Positions 1 to 8,381 are shown, counted from the first letter of the stretch. The stretch: 64,000 nucleotides of DNA from Gammaproteobacteria bacterium (GCA_020445255.1 JAGRGY010000002.1:1-64000), one strand, 5' to 3'. Notes: generated by a model not told the origin, from the letters alone. Program-made: numbers and translations.

Positions 1-788
1 TCGAGGCGCTGCAGGTTGCAGTTCACGACGAACACCAGGTTGTCGAGTCGCTCGCGCGCCGCCAGCGAGATCGCACCGAGCGACTCGGGCTCGTCCATCT
101 CGCCATCGCCCATGAACGCCCACACCTTGCGGTCGCCCGCATTCTGTAGCCCGCGATCATGCAGATAGCGCATGAACCGGGCCTGGTAGATCGCCATCAG
201 CGGACCGAGCCCCATCGACACGGTCGGGAACTGCCAGAAGTTGGGCATCAGCCACGGATGCGGATACGACGACAGCCCACCGCCGTCCACCTCCTGGCGG
301 AAGTTGTGCAGCTGCTCCTCGCTGATCCGGCCCTCGAGGAAGGCGCGTGCGTAGACGCCGGGCGCCGAGTGGCCCTGGAAGAACACCAGGTCGCCCTCCT
401 GGTTTTCGTTGGTCGCACGAAAGAAGTGGTTGAACCCCACGTCGAACAGCGTCGCACTGGAGGCGAAGCTGGCGATGTGCCCACCGAGCTCGGTGGCCAT
501 GCGGTTGGCCTGCACGACCATCGCCATCGCGTTCCAGCGCACGAACGAGCGGATGCGGCGCTCCATCGAGCGGTCGCCGGGAAAGCGCGCCTGGTTGTTG
601 ACGGGAATCGTGTTCAGGTACGCGGTATTGGCGCTGTACGGCAGGTAGGCGCCGGACCGCCGCGCCTTGTCGACCAGTTTTTCAAGCAGAAAGTGCGCCC
701 GTTCCGGCCCCTCGTTCTCGAGCACGCTGTCGAGCGCTTCGAGCCACTCCTGGGTTTCCTGGGGATCGATGTCCGGTTTCGCTGCCAT
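1..788 (-). CDS. aceE: Pyruvate dehydrogenase E1, homodimeric type (N-terminal part, cut by window edge)
   Basis: This is the thiamine-diphosphate E1 component of the pyruvate dehydrogenase complex, which decarboxylates pyruvate and passes the acetyl group to E2 lipoyl domains in the cytoplasm. The visible N-terminal part (about 262 residues) begins [20 protein letters not shown] and matches the single-chain AceE family, not the alpha/beta type. Recognisable stretches are [25 protein letters not shown] and the start of the thiamine-binding GDG motif in [10 protein letters not shown] near residue 230. The start is the ATG at 788. The C-terminal two thirds lie outside the window. An AT-rich upstream segment carries a candidate promoter. 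E2 and E3 genes would be expected further left. Confidence 0.96.
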   Translation of the reverse strand, partial: MAAKPDIDPQETQEWLEALDSVLENEGPERAHFLLEKLVDKARRSGAYLPYSANTAYLNTIPVNNQARFPGDRSMERRIRSFVRWNAMAMVVQANRMATELGGHIASFASSATLFDVGFNHFFRATNENQEGDLVFFQGHSAPGVYARAFLEGRISEEQLHNFRQEVDGGGLSSYPHPWLMPNFWQFPTVSMGLGPLMAIYQARFMRYLHDRGLQNAGDRKVWAFMGDGEMDEPESLGAISLAARERLDNLVFVVNCNLQRL

Positions 789-926
789 GGCCTTTGTTTT
801 CCGCGGTGATTAAGTGGGAGGGCGACGATGCGGCGCGCGCCTGCCGATCCGACGCGCTGGGAACAAAGTTAAGCAGACGTCCGGAAACCGTGCCAGCAGT
901 ATTTTTGTATCAGTTTTATTATCAAT

Positions 927-954
927 ACTTTAGATAATTAATAGACTTTGACAA
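927..954 (-). promoter_or_regulatory. Candidate sigma-70 promoter for aceE
   Basis: On the minus strand TTGTCA (949-954) is followed after 16 bases by TAAAGT (927-932), inside an AT-rich island (about 900-960) that contrasts with the GC-rich surroundings. It would give a leader of roughly 130 bases before the aceE ATG. The -10 match is only moderate. Confidence 0.4.
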
Positions 955-1254
955 TAGTCCTATTTTTGCCGTCCAACGTGGCGCGCGGTGCGCGGCCGGG
1001 TGTGCCTGGTGGGTGTGCAACCGCCGACGTGGCGCACACAAACGGCGCGACGCTGCCCGTCAACCGGGCCGTGCCCGTGTCGTCACTGCACCGGTTCGGC
1101 CGGCCTGGCGCGATTCGGTGCGCGCACGCCACGCTGCCCGCGGAAAACGCCCGGGCGACGAACGGAATTGGGGCGTGACAGCTAAGCTGCAGGTGGACGC
1201 GACGAACCCGGCAACAGTCGGGGCACGTGATCGGCGAGACAGGATAGAAAGCGC

Positions 1255-1286
1255 CGAAAACAAAACGCCCGGGACTTGCCCGGGCG
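1255..1286 (-). terminator. Intrinsic terminator of the sulfur-globule operon
   Basis: The perfect 8-bp stem CGCCCGGG (1266-1273) / CCCGGGCG (1279-1286) has a 5-base loop. On the minus strand it is followed by TTTTGTTTT, so it terminates the leftward sulfur-globule-like genes. Confidence 0.85.
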
Positions 1287-1321
1287 TCTGTCGCGCAATG
1301 CGGTGGATCGAAATCGATCCC

Positions 1322-2410
1322 TTACATCTGCTTGCAGTTGGCCTGCATCTCCGAGCGGCGCGCCTCCATGGCCGCTTTCATCTCGCCAAGGCGCGCCTGC
1401 ATTGCGGCCTGACGCTCGGCGTTCTGCGCCTCCATGCCGGCACGCATCTGTTCCACCCGCGCTTTCATGTCGGGCGCCTGCGGCGGCTCGAAACCGACCG
1501 GACGGACTGCCGGGCCGTAGCAGTTGGCATCACCCATCTTGGGCATGTCCGCCGGCATGGCCGGACGCTGCGGCGCCGTCATGTCCATCTTCGGCATCTC
1601 CGGTGCCTGCGGAGGGGTCATGTCCATCTGCGGCATCTGCGGGCGCTCCGGACGGGCCATGTCCATCTGCGGCATCTGCGGCGGCTCCGGGCGGACCATG
1701 TCCATCTGCGGCATCTGCGGGCGCTCCGGACGGGCCATGTCGAACTGCGGCATCTGCGGCGGCTCAGGGCGGACCATGTCCATCTGCGGCATTTCCGGGC
1801 GCTCCGGACGGGCCATGTCGAACTGCGGCATTTCCGGGCGCTCCGGACGGGCCATGCCGAACTGCGGCGGTGCGAAACGCGGACCGCCGAACTGCGGCCC
1901 CATCATCTGCGGGGGCTGCGCGCCGTACTGCTGGGCCGCCTTGGCCTGTGCTTCCTGGGCTGCCTTGATCGCAGCGGCCTGCTGCTTGGCGAACTGCTCG
2001 GCCGCCTGGCGCTGCGCTTCAACGGCCTTGGCCTGTTGTTCGGCCATCGCCTGCTGCTGTTCCTCGGTCATCTCGGGTGCAGCGAACCCGGGTGCACCGT
2101 AGTTGTAAGGCGCGTACCCGCCCCACGAAGGCGCGCTGTAGTTGTTGCCACGGCTCCAGCCGTCACCGTAACCGTAGCCATTCCCGTAGCCGCGCATATT
2201 GGTTTGGCCACGGCCGGACATGTTCATGCTGAAGTTGCCTTCACCGGCGGCATCACCGGCACCGTCGAGCACGCCGTTGCCATAGCCGTTGCCATAGCCG
2301 TACCCGTTGTTGCGATTGTTGTCCCAGCCGTTGTTGCCCCACCAGGCAGACACGGTTGCCGACGCAGCGGCGACGGCTGCGGCCACGGCGATTTTGGTCA
2401 TCTTGCTCAT
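1322..2410 (-). CDS. Sulfur-globule-like envelope protein with C-terminal 13-residue repeats
   Basis: This is a secreted 362-residue protein. Residues 1-22 are a signal peptide ending ATVSA before WWGNNGWD. Residues 23-110 are Gly/Asn/Tyr/Trp-rich and share GNFSMNMSGRG and NMRGYGNGYG with the adjacent shorter gene, a pattern typical of periplasmic sulfur-globule proteins (Sgp). Residues 113-165 form a Gln/Ala-rich, probably helical segment. Residues 186-276 are seven tandem 13-residue units of the type MARPERPEMPQMD, followed by a degenerate eighth unit. The tail (312-362) is a charged Met-rich helix. The start at 2410 is preceded by GGGGA. Known Sgp proteins are short and lack the repeats, so the extension is unusual. 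Its role as a scaffold or anchor on globules is inference. Confidence 0.75.
   Translation of the reverse strand: MSKMTKIAVAAAVAAASATVSAWWGNNGWDNNRNNGYGYGNGYGNGVLDGAGDAAGEGNFSMNMSGRGQTNMRGYGNGYGYGDGWSRGNNYSAPSWGGYAPYNYGAPGFAAPEMTEEQQQAMAEQQAKAVEAQRQAAEQFAKQQAAAIKAAQEAQAKAAQQYGAQPPQMMGPQFGGPRFAPPQFGMARPERPEMPQFDMARPERPEMPQMDMVRPEPPQMPQFDMARPERPQMPQMDMVRPEPPQMPQMDMARPERPQMPQMDMTPPQAPEMPKMDMTAPQRPAMPADMPKMGDANCYGPAVRPVGFEPPQAPDMKARVEQMRAGMEAQNAERQAAMQARLGEMKAAMEARRSEMQANCKQM
1583..1855 (-). repeat. Tandem 39-base coding repeat (seven units)
   Basis: Seven in-frame 39-base units encode variants of M(A/V)RPE(R/P)P(E/Q)MPQ(M/F)D, with a degenerate eighth unit reaching about 1529. The units alternate between RPER and RPEP types, which suggests expansion by duplication of a two-unit block. 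Confidence 0.9.
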
Positions 2411-2561
2411 ATCGATCCCCAGATTTAGATTCAAGCGATGTGAAGGTATCGGGTGGCCCACAACCCCATCCCGGGTATCGTGCCGCGCGGGCAGCACGAT
2501 ACGCAGAGTGCGTTGCGCACAGTCCATGTGCGCGTTTGCGTCCGTTCAGGGCGCCGGGAGC

Positions 2562-2966
2562 TTACTTGCTCTCTGCAGCCGGAGCTTCCGGTGCGACGGG
2601 AGCCGGGCCGTAGGGCATCGGGCCGTAGCCGTACGGTGCGCCGTAGCCAGAGGGACCGTAGCCACCCCAGCCCGGAGCGCTGTAGTTGTAGCCGCGGCCC
2701 CAGCCATCGCCGGCGCCGTAGCCATTGCCGTAACCGCGCATGTTGGTGTTGCCGCGGCCGGACATGTTCATGCTGAAGTCGCCGGCGCCGGCGGCGTCGC
2801 CGTAACCGTCGAGGGAGCCGTTACCCCAGCCGTTTCCACGGCCGTAGCCGTTGTTGTAGCTGTTGTCCCAGCCGTTGCCGCCCCAGGGGCCACCGCCCCA
2901 CCATGCCGATGCAGAAGCCGATACAGCAGCGAGTGCTGCGACGGCAGCGAATTTTGCGATGTTCAT
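2562..2966 (-). CDS. Sulfur-globule protein-like secreted Gly/Tyr/Asn-rich protein
   Basis: This 134-residue protein has an N-terminal signal peptide (residues 1-21, ending SASASA before WWGGGPWGG). The mature chain is dominated by Gly, Tyr, Asn and Trp, with a conserved-looking block GDFSMNMSGRGNTNMRGYGNGYG-type core and a C-terminus PYGPAPVAPEAPA. This composition and tail are characteristic of SgpA/SgpB envelope proteins, which coat intracytoplasmic or periplasmic sulfur globules in purple and colourless sulfur bacteria. The ATG at 2966 has a GGGAG ribosome site. It is the first gene of a two-gene unit with the longer paralogue at 1322-2410, 151 bases downstream, sharing one promoter (3048-3076) and one terminator (1255-1286). 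Assignment rests on composition and motifs, not on a search. Confidence 0.8.
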   Translation of the reverse strand: MNIAKFAAVAALAAVSASASAWWGGGPWGGNGWDNSYNNGYGRGNGWGNGSLDGYGDAAGAGDFSMNMSGRGNTNMRGYGNGYGAGDGWGRGYNYSAPGWGGYGPSGYGAPYGYGPMPYGPAPVAPEAPAAESK

Positions 2967-3047
2967 GCGGTCAATCTCCCATTAATGGAACTGTGAAATC
3001 GAGTGCTACAGCAGGTTCGGGGCAGACGCCGGGAAACCTCGATGCGT

Positions 3048-3076
3048 AGTATTTTAGAGTTTGCTTAAATTGTCAA
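3048..3076 (-). promoter_or_regulatory. Sigma-70 promoter of the sulfur-globule operon
   Basis: On the minus strand a perfect TTGACA (3071-3076) is followed after 17 bases by AATACT (3048-3053, four of six matches). It lies in an AT-rich patch and predicts a leader of about 75 bases before the ATG at 2966. Confidence 0.7.
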
Positions 3077-3107
3077 TTAATTTCGATCCCGTGCCCTTGG
3101 ACGGTGC

Positions 3108-3134
3108 AAAAAAAAGCCCCGCAACGCGGGGCTT
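3108..3134 (-). terminator. Intrinsic terminator of mlaA
   Basis: A 9-bp perfect stem AAGCCCCGC (3114-3122) / GCGGGGCTT (3126-3134) has a 3-base loop and is followed on the minus strand by a run of eight T (3108-3115, partly within the stem). It lies 20 bases downstream of the mlaA stop. Confidence 0.92.
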
Positions 3135-3154
3135 TCGGGTGGGGTCGGGCGCCT

Positions 3155-3862
3155 TCATTCGGGCGGATTGCCGTCGTACACCTGGGTCTGGCGGCGCTGC
3201 AGGTAGGCATCCCGGATAAAGGCATACGGATCCAGGGCGCCCTCGTCGACCACGCGGCTGGCGTTCAGCAGGTCCGCACGGGTGTCGACGATATTGAGTC
3301 CGCGCAGGCTCCAGCGCAGGGTGTCGTCCTCGATGTAGGTGACCGGATCGGTGAACCAGTCCGCAACCAGGCCCACGCCGTCGCGGGCCGAGCTCGGGCC
3401 GAACAACGGCAGCACGATGAACGGTCCGGAGTCGAATCCCCATACGCCGAGGGTCTGACCGAAATCCTCTTTGTAGCTCGGCAGGTTCATGTTGCTGGCC
3501 ACATCCATCAGGCCGAGGATGCCGATCGTGCTGTTGATCGCCACACGCCCCACGTCGCTGAATGCGCGGCCAATCTTCAGTTGCAGCAGGTTGTTGATTG
3601 CCGAGCGCACGTCGCGCAGGTTGTCGAAGAAGTTGGTGATGCCCCGATCGACGATATCCGGCGTGATGTAGGCATACCCGCCGGCCAGTGGCTTCAGGAC
3701 CGCCTCATCGACCATATCGTTGAAACTGTATGCGGCACGGTTGTACGGCTCGAGCGGATCCCGCGGATCGGCATCCGGTCCGGTCGCGCAGCCCGTCAGG
3801 CCGAGCGACATGCCAAGAACGACTCCCAGCGCCCACTTGTGCAACGTGGCGTTGTTTTTCAT
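3155..3862 (-). CDS. mlaA: Outer-membrane lipoprotein MlaA (VacJ)
   Basis: MlaA is the outer-membrane component of the Mla system, which removes mislocalised phospholipids from the outer leaflet and passes them to periplasmic MlaC. The 235-residue product has a lipoprotein signal with lipobox LTGC, followed by the family hallmarks DPLEPYNRAAYSFND, LQLKIGRAFSDVGRVAINSTIG, the EDFGQTLGVWGFDSGPF block and VLPLFGPSSARDGVG. Length is usual for the family. The other mla genes are not in the window. A TraB/GumN gene precedes it on the same strand, 76 bases upstream, and a strong terminator follows. Confidence 0.95.
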   Translation of the reverse strand: MKNNATLHKWALGVVLGMSLGLTGCATGPDADPRDPLEPYNRAAYSFNDMVDEAVLKPLAGGYAYITPDIVDRGITNFFDNLRDVRSAINNLLQLKIGRAFSDVGRVAINSTIGILGLMDVASNMNLPSYKEDFGQTLGVWGFDSGPFIVLPLFGPSSARDGVGLVADWFTDPVTYIEDDTLRWSLRGLNIVDTRADLLNASRVVDEGALDPYAFIRDAYLQRRQTQVYDGNPPE

Positions 3863-3938
3863 TGTCCGATATCCCTTGTTTTTCGTCGTTGCCGGTCGGG
3901 TGTTCCCTCGCGCAACAGGCGCAGTATAGGCCCACGCG

Positions 3939-4838
3939 CTATTCGGGGGACAGGCTCGCGGCGCCAGGCCAGGGTTCGACCGTGTAGCCGTGGCGGCGGA
4001 GTCCGGCCACCAGGCCGCTGTCGCCGGCCAGGTGCAGTGCGCCGACCGCGACCATCACCGGACCTTCGCGCAACAGCGGCAGGGCGCGTTCCAGCATGCG
4101 TTCGTTGCGTGCACGCACAACCACCTCGTCGAGCCAGTGGATCACCGCCGGCGATGCCATCGCGTTCTGACGCCTCGCCACGGCCTCGAGCCGGGCCAGA
4201 TCACCGGCCAACCAGGCACGCGTCAGCGCCTCGAGTTCCTTCGGCAGATCGGCGGCATTCTTTATCAGATCGTCGACCATCGCGATCTGGGTTGACTCCG
4301 GTATTCCGCCGAATACGGCCAACTGCTCCGCTGCCGTCTCGAGGCCCAGCGTACGCCTCCCCTGTGCGGCAACCGCGAGATACAGTTCCATGTCGAGGAA
4401 GCGACCGCTGTCGGTCGGCGGCATGCCGAGCGTCACCGCCGCGGCCCAGGGCTTGAGTCGCATCAGCACCTCGACAGGGATCTGCCGTTCGCGGGCAATC
4501 TCGCGCAGCGCATCGAAGCGCGCCTCGCCGATCCTGCCCGCGAGGTCCTGTCCTGCCGGGAGCATGCTGGCCGCGGCCACCGCCACCATCGTCACCGCAT
4601 CCGGCACCAGTTCCACCGCGAGCGCGTCGATCCGGGCGATCACCGGAGCGAGCGCCGGCACCAGCGCGATCACGCGCGGGTCTTCGCTGTGCAGCGTGCC
4701 GACCAGATAGCCGGTCGGCATGCCCGGCCGACTGACCTCGAACACCAGCCCGGTCGCCAACGAAGGTGCGATGAAGCCGCACAGCAGCACCGTGAGAACG
4801 ATGTGGAGCGAGCGACGCGTCGCTATCGACCGGGTCAT
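3939..4838 (-). CDS. TraB/GumN family protein
   Basis: This 299-residue protein has an N-terminal signal or membrane anchor ([21 protein letters not shown]). It then carries the TraB/GumN pattern [13 protein letters not shown] near the mature N-terminus and a C-terminal [25 protein letters not shown] motif. These two GTLH and GALHL blocks hold the conserved histidines of the Tiki-like metalloprotease superfamily. The bacterial function is not established. I chose the ATG at 4838, preceded by AGGA, over the upstream in-frame start at 4871, which would overlap rnt. It is divergent from rnt, with the two starts 17 bases apart. Confidence 0.85.
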   Translation of the reverse strand: MTRSIATRRSLHIVLTVLLCGFIAPSLATGLVFEVSRPGMPTGYLVGTLHSEDPRVIALVPALAPVIARIDALAVELVPDAVTMVAVAAASMLPAGQDLAGRIGEARFDALREIARERQIPVEVLMRLKPWAAAVTLGMPPTDSGRFLDMELYLAVAAQGRRTLGLETAAEQLAVFGGIPESTQIAMVDDLIKNAADLPKELEALTRAWLAGDLARLEAVARRQNAMASPAVIHWLDEVVVRARNERMLERALPLLREGPVMVAVGALHLAGDSGLVAGLRRHGYTVEPWPGAASLSPE

Positions 4839-4855
4839 TCTGTATCCTGCCGTGC

Positions 4856-5509
4856 GTGGAAGACGCAGCATACAACACGATAATCAGTCAACGCTTTCGC
4901 GGTTATCTGCCGGTGGTGGTCGACGTCGAGACCGCCGGCTTCGACGCCCGCACCGATGCGCTCCTCGAGATCGCAGCGGTCATCCTACGCATGGACGACA
5001 GCGGCGAGTTGTGGCCGGCGCAGACGATCAGCTGCCACGTGCAGCCGTTCGAAGGCGCCAACCTCGATCCGAAGGCACTCGCGTTCAATGGCATCGACCC
5101 CCACCACCCGTTTCGCGATGCGCTGGCCGAGCGCGATGCGCTCGACCACGTGTTCAAGCCGGTTCGCGCCGCGGTCAAGGCAAGCGCCTGCAAGCGTGCG
5201 ATCCTGGTCGGACACAACGCCTTCTTCGATCTCGGTTTCATCAACGCGGCGGTCGAACGCACGGGTTACAAGCGCAACCCCTTCCATCCGTTCAGCACGT
5301 TCGACACGGTAACGCTCGCCGGCATGGCATTCGGACAGACAGTGCTCGCGAGGTCGGTGATCGCGGCTGGCATCGCATGGGATGCCAGCGAGGCGCACAG
5401 CGCAATCTACGACACGCAGAAGACGGCGGAACTGTTTTGCGCCGTGATCAACCGCTGGCAATCAGCCACCGGCGGGCGGGCGTGGCTGGATCAGGCCGAC
5501 GGCGGCTGA
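4856..5509 (+). CDS. rnt: Ribonuclease T
   Basis: RNase T is a DEDD-family 3'-5' exoribonuclease that trims tRNA CCA ends and matures 5S and 23S rRNA. The 217-residue sequence has Exo[22 protein letters not shown] (near residue 21), the family-typical ALAFNGIDP, Exo[13 protein letters not shown] and Exo[17 protein letters not shown], so all catalytic acidic residues are present. [17 protein letters not shown] closely resembles the E. coli enzyme. The start is GTG at 4856, and no better start lies before the conserved RFRG block. Its last 19 bases overlap the convergent SLATT gene. Confidence 0.95.
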   Translation: MEDAAYNTIISQRFRGYLPVVVDVETAGFDARTDALLEIAAVILRMDDSGELWPAQTISCHVQPFEGANLDPKALAFNGIDPHHPFRDALAERDALDHVFKPVRAAVKASACKRAILVGHNAFFDLGFINAAVERTGYKRNPFHPFSTFDTVTLAGMAFGQTVLARSVIAAGIAWDASEAHSAIYDTQKTAELFCAVINRWQSATGGRAWLDQADGG

Positions 5510-5937
5510 TCGGTGGCGTCGCGCTCGAGTCCCTGGCGCAACTGCAGCCACTGGCCGCTCTCGCGGGCCAGGATCGCCTCGACCGCCGCGATCAATTGCC
5601 GCTGTGCCTGTTCGGGCAGCAGACCCTCGTACGCGCCTGCGCCACCGGCGAACAGCTGCTTCTCGCTCCGCAACTGCTCGCACGTGCCCCGGTAGCGCAG
5701 CCAGTTGTCGTGGTGCTGATTGATGTGCTGCACGCCCTCGACGATGACGACGACAACGCCGAGTGCACCAGCGACCACCGCGGGCGCCGACGCAGCGCTC
5801 GCCAGCGGCACCAGCGCCGCGGCGACGATAGACACCAACTTCAGCGTCCGGTACCAGTGCTGGTGCTGCGCGGCTCGCCGGTCGAGCCAGTCGATCTGTT
5901 CGTCGAGGCGGTCATAGTCTGGCGGCAGTGAATTCAC
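5491..5937 (-). CDS. SLATT/DUF4231 two-helix membrane protein, partner of the TIR gene
   Basis: This 148-residue protein has a short charged N-terminus ([23 protein letters not shown]), two closely spaced hydrophobic segments (about 32-48 and 52-70) and a cytoplasmic C-terminal helical part containing [19 protein letters not shown]. This fits the DUF4231 / SLATT family. SLATT domains are predicted pore-forming effectors in nucleotide-signalling and other immune systems. The GTG start (5937-5935) overlaps the TGA of the TIR gene (5936-5934), so the two are translationally coupled. The 3' end overlaps rnt by 19 bases. Function as a membrane effector or regulator of the TIR protein is inference. 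Confidence 0.82.
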   Translation of the reverse strand: MNSLPPDYDRLDEQIDWLDRRAAQHQHWYRTLKLVSIVAAALVPLASAASAPAVVAGALGVVVVIVEGVQHINQHHDNWLRYRGTCEQLRSEKQLFAGGAGAYEGLLPEQAQRQLIAAVEAILARESGQWLQLRQGLERDATDQPPSA

Positions 5938-6575
5938 GCCGGCTTGCGTCCCATGTGCAGCAGCCAGGCCGCGACACCGAGCAGAATCACCGAGCCCAGC
6001 AACATGTCCGAGTCGCCCATGTCCATCGCCTCGGAGCACGACCCGAAACCGAACATCGCCGCGACCAGGGCGCCGATGCGATAACCGCGCTGCGAGCCCT
6101 TGCCCCAGCTGGTCAGGGCATCTTTCCACGACGCCATGCCGCCCCCGGTCACCACCGGCTCAACGGGGCGCTGCGGCTCGTTGAGGATCGACCGGATGCG
6201 GTTGGCGAGCAGTTCGAATCCCGCGTGCGGCACCCCCGGGGTCCAGTCGTTGAGGTTGACCGCCTGCAGGCGGCGAAACTCGAACGGGACCTTCTCGCCC
6301 GGCGTTTCGTCGACGATCACCGTGGCGACGATGCGGCGGTCGGCACCGACCGCCGCCTCGGTGTGGACCCAGCGCGAATCGATCGAATGCTTCGACCACA
6401 GCACGACGATGCAGCTGGCTTCGTTGACCGCCTTTTCGATCACCTGTGCATAGTCCATCCCCGGCGGGATCTGCTTGTCCCACCACACCGTCCAGCCGAG
6501 CCCTTCGAATGCGCCCGCCAGCCGGCGCGCCGATTCCGTGTCTTCGTTCGCATAGCTGATGAAAATCTGGCCCAC
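5934..6575 (-). CDS. TIR-domain protein with C-terminal membrane helices
   Basis: This 213-residue protein starts directly with a TIR domain: GQIFISYANEDTE at the first strand, then GWTVWWDKQIPPG (BB-loop region), the strand CIVVLWSKHSI and SRWVHTEAAVG. The last contains the W-x3-E pair (Trp69, Glu73) in which the Glu is catalytic in TIR NADases. The C-terminal third has two hydrophobic stretches (about 165-185 and 190-207) ending in MGRKPA. The GTG start at 6575 is chosen because GAGGGG lies 9-10 bases upstream and the TIR fold begins at once; longer in-frame starts add unrelated sequence. It is coupled to the SLATT gene. It is probably a membrane-tethered NAD-consuming or NAD-sensing immune effector (inference). 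Confidence 0.85.
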   Translation of the reverse strand: MGQIFISYANEDTESARRLAGAFEGLGWTVWWDKQIPPGMDYAQVIEKAVNEASCIVVLWSKHSIDSRWVHTEAAVGADRRIVATVIVDETPGEKVPFEFRRLQAVNLNDWTPGVPHAGFELLANRIRSILNEPQRPVEPVVTGGGMASWKDALTSWGKGSQRGYRIGALVAAMFGFGSCSEAMDMGDSDMLLGSVILLGVAAWLLHMGRKPA

Positions 6576-6935
6576 CGTGGTTTGCCCCTCGCCTACCGCA
6601 TCGTTGTTCGTTGTGGATTGACCTGCATGTTGCGCCAGTCGATCGTGGGCCGGTTTCCTTGCGGCGGCGCCGACGCGACGTAGCCCTTGCTCGCAGCGGA
6701 ATTCCGAAGGAGCGGTTTGTGTTCCGTCCCCGATCCAACCGGATTCTCGCTCGTCCAGGAGCGCCTGCGCTTGCCCTTCACGCAAACCCTCACGACCGGT
6801 TTCACTTCAGGGCGGCGTGCACACGCCACTGGCCGGCGCGGTCATCCCGGATACTGGTGCGACATGCAGGTTAAGGTAGCACGCGGCGGCCACGGTCCAC
6901 ACCAGGTCCCGGGGTCGCCGGTGCCGCTGTTGGCG
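6576..6935. other. Intergenic region upstream of the TIR gene
   Basis: These 360 bases separate the TIR gene from the DUF533 gene to its right, on the same strand. Short frames exist on both strands, but none has a convincing ribosome site or recognisable product. The TIR/SLATT promoter should lie here. I could not fix a clear -35/-10 pair. Confidence 0.45.
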
Positions 6936-7664
6936 TCAGCGGTAGATGTGGGGCGCGCCGACCTTGTCGTGAATCCCGTTGACGATGCCGACATCGAGTC
7001 CACTCGCCTGGGCGAGCTGATGCAGGTACTGCGCCTCGGGATTGCTGTCGAGATCGATCGCCATCAGCGACACCAGGTACACCTGCTGTTCCATGCCACG
7101 TGGAATCTCGCGTGCGAACCCGGCGACGTCGAGCGGGCTCTGGAACTCGCGGCGCACGAAGTCGATCTCGTCCTGCGTCACCTCACCCAGTCGTTCGACG
7201 ATTCTCTGCTGTTCACCGCTGTCGATCTTGCCATCGGCCTTGGCCGCATTGATCATCGCCTTGATCAGCAACGTGGCCTGGCGGTCCGCGTCATGCAGAT
7301 CCCTGCCGGCAGGCATATTCTCGTGCAACTGGGCGCGCCCCTGCTCGGCATTGCCCTGGCGCGCGGCACCGAATTGCTGCATCGCCATCCCGATAAGATC
7401 GCCGAGCCCGCCGCCGGCCGATCGCGCACCGCCGCCCAGCAGGCCGCCAAGCAGATCGCCCATGCCGCCGCCCCCGGACCGGCCGCCGCCCAGCATGCTG
7501 CCCACCATGCCGCCGAGGCCGCCACCCGACGTCCCACCCGTGGGCGGCGAGCCGCCCGTCATCGCGCCGATCACCGAGCCCAGTACGCTCGAGCCGGAAC
7601 CACGTGACAGCGCGCCGCTACTCAGCAGGCTGCCGAGAATCTTCATTGCATCGATATTGGCCAC
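6936..7664 (-). CDS. DUF533 (YebE-like, TerB-fold) protein, Gly-rich N-terminus
   Basis: This 242-residue protein has a Gly/Ser-rich low-complexity region (about 18-95) followed by a TerB-like helical domain: ATLLIKAMINAAKADGKIDSGEQQRIVERLGE, then EIPRGMEQQVYLVSLMAIDLDSNPEAQYLHQLAQASGL. This is the DUF533 pattern seen in E. coli YebE, whose molecular function is not established. The start is a GTG with a strong GAGGAGG ribosome site. A smaller paralogue sits divergently at 7902-8366. Confidence 0.85.
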   Translation of the reverse strand: MANIDAMKILGSLLSSGALSRGSGSSVLGSVIGAMTGGSPPTGGTSGGGLGGMVGSMLGGGRSGGGGMGDLLGGLLGGGARSAGGGLGDLIGMAMQQFGAARQGNAEQGRAQLHENMPAGRDLHDADRQATLLIKAMINAAKADGKIDSGEQQRIVERLGEVTQDEIDFVRREFQSPLDVAGFAREIPRGMEQQVYLVSLMAIDLDSNPEAQYLHQLAQASGLDVGIVNGIHDKVGAPHIYR

Positions 7665-7901
7665 TTTGCGATCCTCCTCAGTGTGTCATTGTTGTTCGCG
7701 CGACGGTTCGCGACCGCGCGACCGCGCGATCCCTAACTGGATCCCGACGACCGGATGTCGGCCCCCGTGACATCCGCGACATCCGCGAGCAGGTCGGCGG
7801 CCACCCGGCTGAGCGCCATCGCCACAGCAGGACCTGGAACCGCAGACCGGCGCGGGTCAATACTGCGCTTTCTCGCGACCGACTTCGAACGGAGAATCAG
7901 G

Positions 7902-8366
7902 ATGGATGCGAGGGCCTTTGTTGACGAGCTGATCGCCTCGGCACGCCAGTTATCGACGCAGGGCCGCACGATCGCCGAAGATCGGCTCGGCATCCCGGCC
8001 GCCGGCGACCAGCGCGACGCAATGCCCGACGGCATGGGCAAAGGGGCATTGGCCGCCGGCGCACTGGCGGTCCTGCTGGGCACCGGTTTCGGACACCGGA
8101 TCACCGGCTCCGCGCTGACGCTGGGTGGGCTCGCCGAGATCGAGCGTTTCATCACCGCGCGCCTGGGGCACCCTCCCGGCAATGGTGAACTGGCCGCGAC
8201 GATCGAGTCACCCGAGGCGGCGGCGCAGGTCTACCTGGTGTCGCGACTGGTCATCGACGTCGACAACGACGCGGAGCGCGGCTTTGTCGACGACCTGGTC
8301 GCGGCGGTGGGCATCGCACCAGAGCTCCGCGACGGCTTGGATCGCCGGACCGCAACCGACGGCTAG
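7902..8366 (+). CDS. DUF533-like protein (small paralogue)
   Basis: This 154-residue protein keeps the family architecture: a helical N-terminus, a Gly/Ala hydrophobic segment (GKGALAAGALAVLLGTGFGHRITG) and the same C-terminal core as its divergent neighbour (EAAAQVYLVSRLVIDVDNDAERGFVDDLVAAVGI aligns with QQVYLVSLMAIDLDSNPEAQYLHQLAQASGL). The ATG at 7902 has GGAG upstream. Upstream in-frame extension to 7755 lacks a ribosome site and is low quality. Function is unknown. The divergent pair suggests a duplicated, co-regulated unit. Confidence 0.75.
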   Translation: MDARAFVDELIASARQLSTQGRTIAEDRLGIPAAGDQRDAMPDGMGKGALAAGALAVLLGTGFGHRITGSALTLGGLAEIERFITARLGHPPGNGELAATIESPEAAAQVYLVSRLVIDVDNDAERGFVDDLVAAVGIAPELRDGLDRRTATDG

Positions 8367-8381
8367 GCACACAGCCCGACG

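Larger units (their letters stand above)
789..1321. other. Intergenic region between aceE and the sulfur-globule genes
   Basis: This 533-base gap holds the AT-rich aceE promoter island (about 900-960) and the intrinsic terminator of the sulfur-globule operon (1255-1286). The GC-rich middle (about 970-1250) has short overlapping frames on both strands, but none has a convincing start or a recognisable product. Confidence 0.6.

Noticed and set aside
1013..2428. 471-codon plus-strand frame with His/Leu-Arg repeats
   Set aside because: Its repeats are the antisense of the coding repeat in the sulfur-globule-like gene, which has signal peptide, ribosome site, promoter and terminator.
3104..4456. 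450-codon plus-strand frame
   Set aside because: Antisense to mlaA and the TraB/GumN gene, both well supported.
6593..6829. 78-codon minus-strand frame upstream of the TIR gene
   Set aside because: No ribosome site, no recognisable sequence; treated as intergenic.
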